Shown here: in pieces, positions 46,935-55,658 of the stretch
Layout of the letters: each line of letters opens with the position of its first letter
Numbering within the stretch: the first letter of the stretch is position 1
Origin: JBDTSW01 sp963797835
GTDB lineage: Bacteria; Actinomycetota; Thermoleophilia; Solirubrobacterales; 70-9
Direction of reading: 5' to 3'
NCBI GenBank assembly: GCA_963797835.1
Contig: CAWCRN010000019.1
Coordinates: 62,001 to 126,000 of the forward strand
DNA: 64,000 bases
Made by a program: the position numbers and the translations under genes
The notes under the pieces: generated by a model
What the model saw: the letters and a program-made list of their open reading frames with translations, nothing else
Databases searched by the model: none
Told to the model about the DNA's origin: nothing

Positions 46935-47749
46935 TCAGGCCTCCGTCAGGCTCCATAGCTCAGCTCGCAACGCTTCTGCCGCGGCGCCCGGGTCGCCGGC
47001 GCCGGCGATCGAGCGTGAGGCCGCCACCAGGATCGAGGCCGGGTGCGACCCGAGCGCCGGCCCGAGGTCGCCGGGGCGCCCGCCCTGGGCCCCGACGCCC
47101 GGGATCAGGAAGACCGATGCCGGCATCAGCTCCCTGAGGCGACCGAGGTGCTCGGGCCGGGTGGCCCCCACGACCGCGCCCATCCCGGACAGGCCGGACT
47201 CGCCCATCAGCCGGCCCGCCCGCTCCGCCACGAGCCCCGCGATCCGTTCGTGGAGCGGCACGTCGGGCGTCGGGAGGTCGAGCAGGTCGGCGGCGCCCGG
47301 GTTCGAGGTCCGCACGAGCGCGAACAGGCCCCGCTCCGGCCGCCTCGGCGGCGGCGATCGAGCGGCTCCAGCGCGTCGGCGCCCAGCAGGGGGTTCGCCG
47401 TGGCGGCGTCGGCGGCGAGCCCGGGCGGGTCGCCGAAGAGCGCCTCGCCGTAGGCCTCGGCGCTGACCGGCACGTCGCCGCGCTTGCCGTCGGCGACGAC
47501 GAGGAGCCCCGCCTCATGAGCGGCCGACACGACTTCGGCGAGCGCCTCGTATCCGCCGGCGCCCAGGCGCTCGAAGCACGCGAGCTGAGGCTTGACCGCG
47601 ACACACGCGCTCCCGGCCTCCGCGATCAACGCCTGGCAGCGGGCGCCGATGGCGGCCGCATCGCCAGGCGCGGGGTCGAGCCCCAGGCAGACCTGGCTGC
47701 GCCGCTCCTCGACGAGGGCGGCGAGCCGATCTGCGAATGGTTGCGTCAG
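46935..47749 (-). CDS. pyrF: Orotidine 5'-phosphate decarboxylase (type 2)
   Basis: UMP-forming decarboxylase of about 270 residues. CLGLDPAPG, VKPQLACFE and the catalytic DGKRGDVPVSAEAYGEALFG mark the longer type 2 group; the C-terminus has FLIPGVGAQGGRPGDL. Two frameshifts near 47360 and 47330. The start must lie before CLGLDP, and the only candidate is CTG 47749, which overlaps the HU stop (CTGA). The first standard start codon, TTG 47629, would delete the substrate-binding Asp. Confidence 0.88.
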
Positions 47750-48021
47750 TTCCCCTTGACCGTCTTCTTGAGGCCGGCTCCCGCCGAGAACTTCGGCACC
47801 TTGCCGCCGGGAATCGTGATCCGCTCCTGGGTGCGCGGGTTCACGCCCTGGCGCGGGCCGCGCTCGGCGACCGAGAACTTGCCGAAGCCCGTGAAGCTGA
47901 TCTCTCCGCCGTTCTTGAGCGTGTCGGCGATCCCGTCGAGCACGGCCTCCACGGCGTCCGCGGCGGCCTTCTTGCTTTCGAAGCGTCCTGCGATCTGATC
48001 TACAAACTCAGCCTTGGTCAA
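47746..48021 (-). CDS. HU-family DNA-binding protein
   Basis: 91 residues, frame intact: TKAEFVDQIAGRFESKKAA, FTGFGKFSVAERGPRQGVNPRT and IPGGKVPKFSAGAGLKK, the full HU fold with its DNA-intercalating arm. It lacks the long Lys/Ala-rich tail of mycobacterial and streptomycete HU. TTG start with GAGGAGGA upstream. Confidence 0.95.
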   Translation of the reverse strand: MTKAEFVDQIAGRFESKKAAADAVEAVLDGIADTLKNGGEISFTGFGKFSVAERGPRQGVNPRTQERITIPGGKVPKFSAGAGLKKTVKGN

Positions 48022-48086
48022 TTTCGAGTCCTCCTCGTGTGGTCATGAAGCAGGCGCGAATCTAGCAACGGACAGGGACGCCGGCG

Positions 48087-49752
48087 CTACATCCGATCCG
48101 GTGCGCTGACGCCGATCAGGTCCAGCGTGCGCGCGATGACGCGCTTGGTGGCGACGCAGAGAGCAAGCCGCGCCGCCTGCGTCGGGGGGTCGACGCCCGA
48201 CCACCTGGCAGTCGCGGTAGAAGGCGTGGAAGTCGGCGGCGGTGGCGCCGGCGTAGGCGCACAGCCGATGCGGCGCCCGCCGCTCGGCCGCGTCGGCCAC
48301 GACGCCCGGCAGCTCGAGCAGTCGCCTCACCAGCGCGGCCTCCGACGGCTCGGCGCCGGGGTCCTCCGCTCCGCCGCGGACCGCCTCGGCGATGGCCCGC
48401 TCGTCCACCGCTCCGTCCTCGCTCGTCGGGATGCCCGCCTCGGCGACGGCCTTCCGCAGGATGCTCGCGATCCGGGCGTGCGCGTACTGCACGTAGTAGA
48501 CCGGGTTGTCCTGGGATTGCTTGCGGGCGAGGTCGAGGTCCAGGTCGAGCGCGGTGTCGTGGCTGCGCTGGATCATGAAGAAGCGGGCCGCATCGACCCC
48601 GATGTCGTCGATCAGCTCGTCGAGGGTCAGGAACTGGCCCTTGCGCTTGGACATCCGCGCGCGCTGGCCGCCCTCGACGATCTGCACGAGCTGCATGATC
48701 GGCGCCTCGTAGGCATCGCCGGCGCCGCAGAGCGCCTCCAGCGCCGCCCGCATCCGCGGGACGTAGCCATGGTGGTCGGAGCCGAGCGGATCGATCATCC
48801 GCTCCCATCCCCGACCGAGCTTGTCGCGGTGGTAGGCGATGTCCGCTGCGAAATAGGTGGGCTCGCCGCCCGCCCGGATGAGGACCCGGTCCTTCTCGTC
48901 GCCGAACTCGCTCGTGCGCAGCCACACTGCGCCCTCGCTGTCGTAGGCATGCCCACCCTCGCGCAGCTCGGCGACGACCTCCTCGATGGCACCGCCCTCG
49001 TGCAGGGTGCGCTCCGAGAACCACGTGTCGAAGCGCACCCCGAAGCGGTCCAGGGTCGCCGCGATCCGCTCGCGCATCCGCTCCGTCCCGGCTCGGGCGA
49101 GCGCGTCGAGGTCGTCGGCCGCCGACCCCTCGGCGGCGAGGTCGGCCGCCAGCTCCGCCACGTAGTCGCCCTCGTAGCCGTCCTCCGGGACGGCCTCGCC
49201 CTTCATGCGAGCGGCGATCGAGAGTGCGAAGCGGTCGACCTGGCCGCCGATGTCGTTCAGCAGGTACTCGCGACCCACCTCGTGACCCACCGCCTCCAGC
49301 AGGCGGGCGACCGAGTCGCCGTACGCCGCTCCGCGGCCGCCGGCCGCGGTCAGCGGGCCCGTCGGATTGGCCGAGACGAACTCGACGAGGATCCGCGCCG
49401 GGTCTTCCCGCTCCACCCGTCCGTAGCCGGAGCCCGCCTCGAGGATCGCCACCACCGCGTCGCGGTGCCAGCGATCGCTCAGGTGGAGGTTGAGGAACCC
49501 CGGCCCGGCGATCTCGAGGCGATCGGCGGATCCCGCCAGGCTCTCGGCGAGGATCGCCCGGAGCCGCTCGGCGACCTCGCGCGGATTCACGCCGACCGCT
49601 CCGGCGACCACCATCGCCGCGTTGGTCGAGTAGTCCCCCATCTCCGCCTTCGGGGGGCGCTCCAGGGTGATCCCGTTCGCCGATGCCCCCTCGGCGACCT
49701 CGGCGACGGCGGCATCGATGCTTGCGCGCAGCTCTGAGACCGGGTCCGCCAT
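48087..49752 (-). CDS. argS: Arginyl-tRNA synthetase with altered HIGH motif
   Basis: Class I synthetase of about 555 residues: MGDYSTNAAMVVAG in the N-terminal domain, FVSANPTGPL at the active site, the KMSKS-like ARMSKRKGQFLTLDEL and an anticodon-binding C-domain ending VSAPDRM. The usual HxGH after NPTGPL is TAAG (GPLTAAGGRGAAYGD), so both signature histidines are absent while the flanks are normal. One frameshift near 48200. The ATG is 8 nt after TAGACT and probably leaderless. Confidence 0.93.
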
Positions 49753-49760
49753 CGGCGCCG

Positions 49761-49770
49761 AGTCTAAGCT
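49761..49770. promoter_or_regulatory. Overlapping divergent -10 elements, argS / epimerase
   Basis: AGTCTAAGCT fits ANNNTANNNT exactly: TAGACT on the minus strand for argS (8 nt to the ATG) and TAAGCT on the plus strand for the epimerase (9 nt to the GTG at 49780). The whole intergenic region is only 27 nt, so both genes must share this site. Confidence 0.6.
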
Positions 49771-49779
49771 GCGGCCATC

Positions 49780-50715
49780 GTGAGGGCCCTGGTCACAGGC
49801 GGTGCCGGCTTCATCGGCTCGAACCTCGTCGACGCGCTCACGGCCCGTGGCGACGACGTCCTCGTCGCCGACGACCTGTCGAGTGGCCGCCGGGAGAACC
49901 TCGAGGCGGCGATCGCGTCGGGAACATCCCTCGTCGAGGCGGACATCGCCGACGCCGAAGCCGTCGCCGCCGTCTTCGCCCGGCACCGCCCGGAGCTGGT
50001 CTTCCACCTCGCCGCGCAGATCGACGTGCGCCGCTCGGTCGAGGACCCCGCCTACGACCTCGGGCTCAACGTCGGGGGAACGATCCACCTGCTCGAGGCC
50101 GCACGGGAAGCGGGAACCGCCCGGTTCGTGTTCGCGTCGACGGGAGGCGCCATCTACGGCGAGGGAGCCGACCGTGAGCTGCCCCTCGGCGAGGACGCGG
50201 AGCGCCGCCCCGACGCGCCGTACGGCCAGAGCAAGCTGGCTGCCGAGGGCTACCTGGGCCTCTACGAGCGGCTCTATGGCCTTCCCACGGTCGCCCTGCG
50301 CCTGGGCAACGTCTACGGGCCGCGGCAGGACCCACACGGGGAGGCGGGCGTGGTCGCGATCTTCTCGGGCGCGCTGCTCGACGGCGGCACCCCCCTCGTA
50401 TTCGGCGACGGTCGCCAGACCCGCGACTACGTCTACGTCGGCGACGTCGTATCGGCCTTCCTGGCGGCGGCGGACAGCGATGCCACCGGCGCCTACAACG
50501 TCGGCACGGGCGTCGAGACCGACGTGCTGGAGCTGGGCTCGATCATCGCCGGCCTCTGCGGCACGACGTTCGAGCCGGAGATGGCGCCCGCGCGCGCGGG
50601 CGAGATACAGCGGATCGCGATCGACTCGTCGCTCGCCCGCGAGGAGCTGGGATGGCAGGCCGCCTCGACCCTGGATCAGGGGCTCGAGGCGACCGTGTCC
50701 TCGTTTCGCTCGTAG
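49780..50715 (+). CDS. UDP-glucose 4-epimerase-like sugar-nucleotide epimerase/dehydratase
   Basis: 311 residues, frame intact. The Rossmann motif is TGGAGFIGSNL, the catalytic Ser/Thr is in FVFASTGGAIYG, the YxxxK pair is in YGQSK and the sugar-nucleotide site is NVYGPRQDPHGEAGVV. Membership of the GalE/RmlB-type extended SDR group is clear, but the exact sugar is not. The 3' end overlaps the convergent protease gene by 40 nt. Confidence 0.9.
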   Translation: MRALVTGGAGFIGSNLVDALTARGDDVLVADDLSSGRRENLEAAIASGTSLVEADIADAEAVAAVFARHRPELVFHLAAQIDVRRSVEDPAYDLGLNVGGTIHLLEAAREAGTARFVFASTGGAIYGEGADRELPLGEDAERRPDAPYGQSKLAAEGYLGLYERLYGLPTVALRLGNVYGPRQDPHGEAGVVAIFSGALLDGGTPLVFGDGRQTRDYVYVGDVVSAFLAAADSDATGAYNVGTGVETDVLELGSIIAGLCGTTFEPEMAPARAGEIQRIAIDSSLAREELGWQAASTLDQGLEATVSSFRS

Positions 50716-51944
50716 GCGAGCGCGGCGCCGATTCGCTCGACGGTCGGCGGGTGGGTCCCGAACAGGAACTCGACGTAGTCCGGGGGGTCCGGATCGGAGA
50801 GGTTCTCGGAGGCGAGCCGGCGCTGGAGGTCGATCAGGGCCTCCGGGTCGTCGGTCAGCTCCAGCGCGTACTGGTCGGCGGCGGCCTCGACCTCCTTCGA
50901 GAGCTGGTTGCCGGGGATGTTGAGCACGAAGCTCACGACCGCGATGCCCAGCGCGTAGGCGGGCAGCGCCGCCGGCGACCCGGGCGCGATGCCCCGCCGC
51001 TCGGTCAGCCCGTCCGCCAGCTCACGGACCAGGAGCAGCCCGAGCGGCGCCACGATCGCGATGAAGGTGATCCCGCGCGGGATGTCGTTGCCGGCGACAT
51101 GGCCCAGCTCGTGCGCCACCACCGAGCGCAGCTCGGGGCGGTCGGCCTCGTCGATCAGGTTGTCGTACAGGACCACACGCTTGGTCGGCCCCAGGCCGCC
51201 GACGTAGGCGTTGAGCGCCGTCGAGCGACGGCTGGCGTCGACCCGGTAGACCTCGCCGATGTCGACGCCGCCCTCGCGCCCCAGCTCGAGCACCTCGGCG
51301 CGCAGCTCGCTGCCCTCCGGGAGCGGCTCGAAGCGGTTGAACAGGGGCGCGAGCACGACCGGGGCGAGCCAGGAGAAGATCGCCGCGATCGCGACCACCC
51401 CGCCGGCCGCGGGAAGCCACCATCGGCGCGGGAAGCGGCGGACCAGCGCGAGGAGCAGGGCCGCGCCGGCGCCCGCGAGAACGGCCCCGATCGCCGTCGA
51501 CTTGCCGTAGTCCACGAGCCACGGCCCGAGCGACTGGGTAGAGAGGCCCACGTCGACGGCGCGCTCGTGCGCGGCGACGTCGAACGGCAGCGCCACCACG
51601 GCCATCGTCGCCGAGAGCCCCGCCCCGGCGGCGAGGCCGCCGAGCACGGGTCGCTCACCGAGCCGCTCCAGCGCCCTCCGGGCGGCGGCTGGACGACCCG
51701 TGGCCAGCACGACGAGCACGACGCCCTGGGCCCCGAGGCCGGCGAACATCAGGAGGCGCTGGCCCGAGCGGTACTCGCGCGCGCGCTCGAGCGCGGCCGG
51801 GTTGAAGTAGTCGCTCTCGTCGACTGACTCGGGCTCGACCGGCGGCTCGTCGGGGGAGAGCAGCCACACCGCGCCCTCGGCGACGACGACCATCGCGATC
51901 ACGATCGCGCCGATCCGCGCCCCGCGCGAGCCGCCCAGCCGCAC
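50676..51944 (-). CDS. M48-family membrane metalloprotease (Ste24-like)
   Basis: 422 residues, frame intact. Several membrane helices surround a zinc site HELGH (in SVVAHELGHVAGN), with the third ligand Glu in KEVEAAADQYAL. ALNAYVGGLGPTKRVVLYDNL and FGTHPPTVERIGAA are typical of the CAAX protease 1/Ste24 group. In bacteria such enzymes degrade damaged membrane proteins. Confidence 0.92.
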   Translation of the reverse strand: MRLGGSRGARIGAIVIAMVVVAEGAVWLLSPDEPPVEPESVDESDYFNPAALERAREYRSGQRLLMFAGLGAQGVVLVVLATGRPAAARRALERLGERPVLGGLAAGAGLSATMAVVALPFDVAAHERAVDVGLSTQSLGPWLVDYGKSTAIGAVLAGAGAALLLALVRRFPRRWWLPAAGGVVAIAAIFSWLAPVVLAPLFNRFEPLPEGSELRAEVLELGREGGVDIGEVYRVDASRRSTALNAYVGGLGPTKRVVLYDNLIDEADRPELRSVVAHELGHVAGNDIPRGITFIAIVAPLGLLLVRELADGLTERRGIAPGSPAALPAYALGIAVVSFVLNIPGNQLSKEVEAAADQYALELTDDPEALIDLQRRLASENLSDPDPPDYVEFLFGTHPPTVERIGAALAYERNEDTVASSP

Positions 51945-52013
51945 TATCCAGCCTGCCCGGTAGGCATCGCCCTACGATAGTCGGCTTCCCGCGCCGCCCC
52001 GCGCGGGTAGGAC

Positions 52014-52769
52014 ATGCGCCTCGCGATCCTCAGCGACATCCACTCCAACCTGCCCGCGCTGGAGGCGGTCCTCGCGGCGATCGACGACGCCGACGTCGAC
52101 GAGATCTGGTGCCTGGGCGACGTCGTCGGCTACGGCGCCCAGCCGGACGAGTGCACCGAGATCGTCGCCGAACGCTGCGAGGTCTGCCTGGTCGGCAACC
52201 ACGACCTCGCCGTGACCGGCGAGCTCGACATCTCGTCGTTCTCGCCCGCTGCGTCCGCAGCCGTGCGTTGGACGCAGCGCAACGCTGCCGACGCGACGAT
52301 CCGCTTCCTGCGCAGGCTGGCCCCCGAGGACACGGGCCGCGAGGTCGCGCTCTACCACGCGTCGCCCAGAGACCCCATCTGGGAGTACGTGCTTTGGCCC
52401 GATCAGGCGGCCGAATGTCTCGCCCACCAGGCGGCGCGGATCAGCTTCGTCGGCCACTCGCACGTCGCGCTGTTCTTCACCCTCCCAAACGGCGGCTGGA
52501 TGCCCGACGCAGCCCCCGCACTCGCCAGGGGTGCCCAGGCCGAGGACGGCAGGAAGCTGGAACTGGCGAAGGGACGCTGGCTGGTCAACCCCGGCAGCGT
52601 CGGGCAGCCCCGCGACGGCGACCCGCGGGCGGCCTGGCTGGAACTCGACACGGAAGCCTGGACCGCCCGCTACCACCGGGTCTCCTACGAGATCGACCGG
52701 GCCTCGGAGGCGATCCTCGATGCCGACCTCCCAGAGCACCTCGCGAAGCGACTCCACATCGGCCAATGA
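52014..52769 (+). CDS. Calcineurin-like metallophosphoesterase (YfcE/MJ0936 type)
   Basis: 251 residues, frame intact. The five metal motifs are all visible: DIHSN, GDVVGYG, GNHD, H in LYHASPRD and GHSH, followed by the family signature NPGSVGQPRDGDPRA. It probably hydrolyses a phosphodiester; the natural substrate is unknown. GGTAGGAC precedes the ATG. Confidence 0.92.
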   Translation: MRLAILSDIHSNLPALEAVLAAIDDADVDEIWCLGDVVGYGAQPDECTEIVAERCEVCLVGNHDLAVTGELDISSFSPAASAAVRWTQRNAADATIRFLRRLAPEDTGREVALYHASPRDPIWEYVLWPDQAAECLAHQAARISFVGHSHVALFFTLPNGGWMPDAAPALARGAQAEDGRKLELAKGRWLVNPGSVGQPRDGDPRAAWLELDTEAWTARYHRVSYEIDRASEAILDADLPEHLAKRLHIGQ

Positions 52770-52785
52770 GGGGTTTTCGCGCGAC

Positions 52786-52791
52786 TAGACT
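52786..52791 (+). promoter_or_regulatory. -10 element for the lipoprotein-kinase pair
   Basis: TAGACT lies 10 nt before the ATG at 52802, just downstream of the phosphoesterase gene. No ribosome binding site is seen, so the mRNA leader would be about 3 nt. Confidence 0.4.
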
Positions 52792-52801
52792 CGCGCATCC
52801 G

Positions 52802-53181
52802 ATGTCGCGGCCGCCCGGCAGCCCGCTCGCCCTCGTCCTGGCGCTCTCGGCGCTGGGGCTCGGCGCCTGCGGGTCGGGCGACGGGGGGTCGATCCCAGAG
52901 GACGACGCCGAGGCGCTCCTGGCGACCCTGTCCGAGGTCGAGGACAGCGCCGAGGCCGGCGACTGCACCACCGCGACGACTGACGCCACTCAGCTCGTGA
53001 CCGAGGTGAACCTCCTCCCCAAGGAGGTCGGAGCAGGAGACGAAGACAGACCTCCGCGACGCGGCCAACAACCTGGTCGAGCTGACCCAGGATCCAACCA
53101 AGTGCGAGGAGCCCGACGACGAGCAAACCACCGACCGAGACGGGCGCCACAGGAGCCTTCGGGTTCGAGGAAGACGGCTGA
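52802..53181 (+). CDS. Small lipoprotein coupled to a Ser/Thr kinase
   Basis: A signal sequence with lipobox GLGAC (residues about 19-23) is followed by a helical domain (EDDAEALLATLSEVEDSA, TDLRDAANNLVELTQDP with two Cys) and an acidic C-terminus ending TGAFGFEEDG. Two frameshifts (near 53030 and 53130). The stop overlaps the kinase ATG (TGATG). No known family. A role as extracytoplasmic partner of the kinase is inferred only from the coupling. Confidence 0.6.
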
Positions 53182-54423
53182 TGGCGGGCACGATGATCGC
53201 CGACCGTTACGAGCTGGGCGACCGCCTGGGCTCCGGCGGCATGTCCACGGTCTACGGCGCCAACGACAAGGTGCTCGAGCGCACCGTCGCCGTCAAGGTC
53301 TTGGCCGAGCACCTCTCCGACGACGAGAAGTTCGTCGCCCGCTTTCGCCGCGAGGCACTGGCGGTGGCGAAGCTGATCCACCCGAACATCGTCCAGGTCT
53401 ACGACACCGGGGTCGACGACGGGCGCCACTTCATCGTCATGGAGTTCGTCGAGGGCCGCTCCGGCGCGCAGCTGCTCCAGACCGAGGGCAGGCTGGGGGC
53501 GGCCGTGTCGGTTCAGATCGGCGTCCAGGCCTGCTCCGGCCTCGAGTACGCGCACCGCCAGGGGATCATCCACCGCGACGTGAAGCCGGGGAACCTGATG
53601 GTCATCGGAGGCCCGGCGGGCCGCCGCAACCGGGGCGGCGGGGGCCACGACCCGCCGACGGGGGAGATGACCGTCAAGCTCGCCGATTTCGGGATCGCCC
53701 GAGCCGCCGAGCAGACCCGCCTGACCCAGGTCGGCTCCGTCGTCGGCACCGCCGCCTACCTCGCGCCCGAGCAGGCGCGGGGCGAGGAGGCGGGCCCGGC
53801 GGCCGACGTCTATGCGCTCGGGGTCGTGATCTACCAGCTCCTCACCGGTCGCCTGCCCTGGGAGGGCTCGACCCTGGCCGAGCTGGCGATCCGCCGCGAG
53901 AACGAAAGCCCGCTCTCCCCCACCTCGTACGACCCGGGGGTTGCCGATGAGCTGTCGACCGCAGTGCTGCGGGCGCTCGAGGGGGACGCCACCAACCGCT
54001 ACTCCACCGCCCGGGAGTTCTCGGCCGCACTTCGCTCCGGCCTCGCGGGCGTCGAGCCTCCGGTCGCCGCCGACGATGCGCCGACCCGCGTCGTCGCGGC
54101 CGGGGCGGCCACCGCCGCCACCCGCGCGCTCGAGGATCCGCCGACGCCCGTGGCCGAGCAGCGCCCCGTACGACCCCCGCCCCCGCCCGCCGCCCCGTCC
54201 GGTGACCGCCCCCGCCGCGAAGCCGAAGCGCTCGGCCTTCGGGCGGTTCATGCGGGTGCTGGGGCTACTCCTGCTGATCGGGGTTCTGGCGGCCCTGATC
54301 GCCGTCGGCGTGCTGCTCCTGACCGACGCGGGTCAGAGCACCGACGTCGGCGACGCCATCCGCGACACGATCGACGAGCAGATCGACTCGCTGCGGGACC
54401 TGATCGAGGAGAACACCCAGTAA
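53181..54423 (+). CDS. Transmembrane Ser/Thr protein kinase (PknB-like, no PASTA)
   Basis: Hanks-type kinase: G-loop LGSGGMSTVY, Lys in VAVKVLAEH, catalytic loop HRDVKPGN, DFGIAR, APEQARG. Between HRDVKPGNLM and the DFG strand lies an insertion of about 16 residues rich in Gly and Arg (GGPAGRRNRGGGGHDPP), longer than in PknB. A Pro-rich linker leads to one membrane helix (LLLLIGVLAALIAVGVLLL) and a short external tail (DTIDEQIDSLRDLIEEN) that could form a coiled coil. One frameshift near 54200. Total about 414 residues. Confidence 0.92.
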
Positions 54424-54427
54424 CCGC

Positions 54428-55633
54428 TCAGCTCGCGGTCCAGGGGGTGGCGCCGGCCAGCGTCGACTCTCGGTACGCCGCGAGGCCGCCGGCGCGGATC
54501 GCCGCACGGGCACCGTCCACGAGGGCCTCCAGGTAGGCCAGGTTGTGGACGCTCAGCAACCGCACGGCGGTCAGCTCACGCTCGCGGCACAGGTAGTGGA
54601 CGTAGGCGCGAGTGTGGCGAGCGCAGGTGGGGCACGGACAGCCCGCCACGAGCGGCGCCTCGTCCTCCGCGAACTCGCCCTTGCGGAGGTCCAGACGGAA
54701 ACGACCGTCCGGGTATGGCCCCAGCGCCATCGCGTGGCGCGCGAGCCGGGTGGGGACGGCGCAGTCGAAGAGGTCGATGCCGCGGGCGATGCCCTCGACC
54801 AGGTCGTCGGGCTCGCCGATGCCCAGCAGGTGCTTGGGCGCGTCGGTCGGCAGGTGGGGAAGGGTCATGTCCAGCACGCCGTACATCTCCGGCTTGTCCT
54901 TGCCGAGCGTGCCCCCGATCGAGATCCCGTCCACGCCGGCCGCCGCAACCGTCTCGGCGGACTCGCGGCGCAGGTCCTCGTGAACGCCGCCCTGGACGAT
55001 CCCAAACACCGCCTGAGTCGCCGGGCCGTTTTCGCGATGCCATACGAGGCAGCGATCCAGCCACCGATGCGTGCGCTCGGTCGAGCGCGCGGTGTACTCG
55101 CGGTCGGCGTGAAAGGGGGTGCACTCGTCGAAGACCAGGGCGACGTCGGAGCCGAGGGCGGCCTGCACCGACATGGACTGCTCGGGGCCGAGGAACCGCT
55201 CGGAGCCGTCGATGTAGGAGCGGAACCGCACGCCCTCCTCCGAGATCTCGAGGACCGACCCCGAGCTCCCCGCCCTCCCCCGCCGGCCCTTGATCTCGTC
55301 GGCCACGGTCCCGTGGGCGAGCGAGAAGACCTGGAACCCGCCCGAGTCGGTGATGATCGCCCGGTCCCAGCCCATGAAGCGGTGGAGGCCGCCCAGCTTC
55401 GCGATCCGCTCCGCCCCCGGGGCGAGGAAGAGGTGGAAGGTGTTGCCCAGCACCATCTCGTAGCCGAGCTCGACGACATCGGCCGAGTCCAGGGAACGGA
55501 CGCTACCGCGGGTGGCGAGCGGGATGAACGCCGGGGTCTCGACGACCCCGTGAGGCGTGCGGAGCCGCCCTGTCCGGGCGGCTCCGTCACGTGCGCCTAT
55601 CTCGAATGAGATCCGATCCGGGTCGCTTCGCAC
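54428..55633 (-). CDS. tgt: tRNA-guanine transglycosylase
   Basis: 401 residues, frame intact. It exchanges guanine-34 for preQ1 in queuosine tRNAs. ITDSGGFQVFSL holds the catalytic Asp, FDCAVPTRLARHAMA holds the second Asp, and the zinc site is CPCPTC with a downstream His. No other queuosine gene is nearby. It ends 5 nt from the convergent kinase stop. Confidence 0.96.
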   Translation of the reverse strand: MRSDPDRISFEIGARDGAARTGRLRTPHGVVETPAFIPLATRGSVRSLDSADVVELGYEMVLGNTFHLFLAPGAERIAKLGGLHRFMGWDRAIITDSGGFQVFSLAHGTVADEIKGRRGRAGSSGSVLEISEEGVRFRSYIDGSERFLGPEQSMSVQAALGSDVALVFDECTPFHADREYTARSTERTHRWLDRCLVWHRENGPATQAVFGIVQGGVHEDLRRESAETVAAAGVDGISIGGTLGKDKPEMYGVLDMTLPHLPTDAPKHLLGIGEPDDLVEGIARGIDLFDCAVPTRLARHAMALGPYPDGRFRLDLRKGEFAEDEAPLVAGCPCPTCARHTRAYVHYLCRERELTAVRLLSVHNLAYLEALVDGARAAIRAGGLAAYRESTLAGATPWTAS

Positions 55634-55658
55634 GGCCCGGAGCCTATGGAGGACCTCG

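Noticed and set aside
120..54423. Widespread pseudogenes in the first 54 kb
   Set aside because: The broken genes include essential ones and resume in a neighbouring frame with full domain conservation, which fits sequencing indels better.
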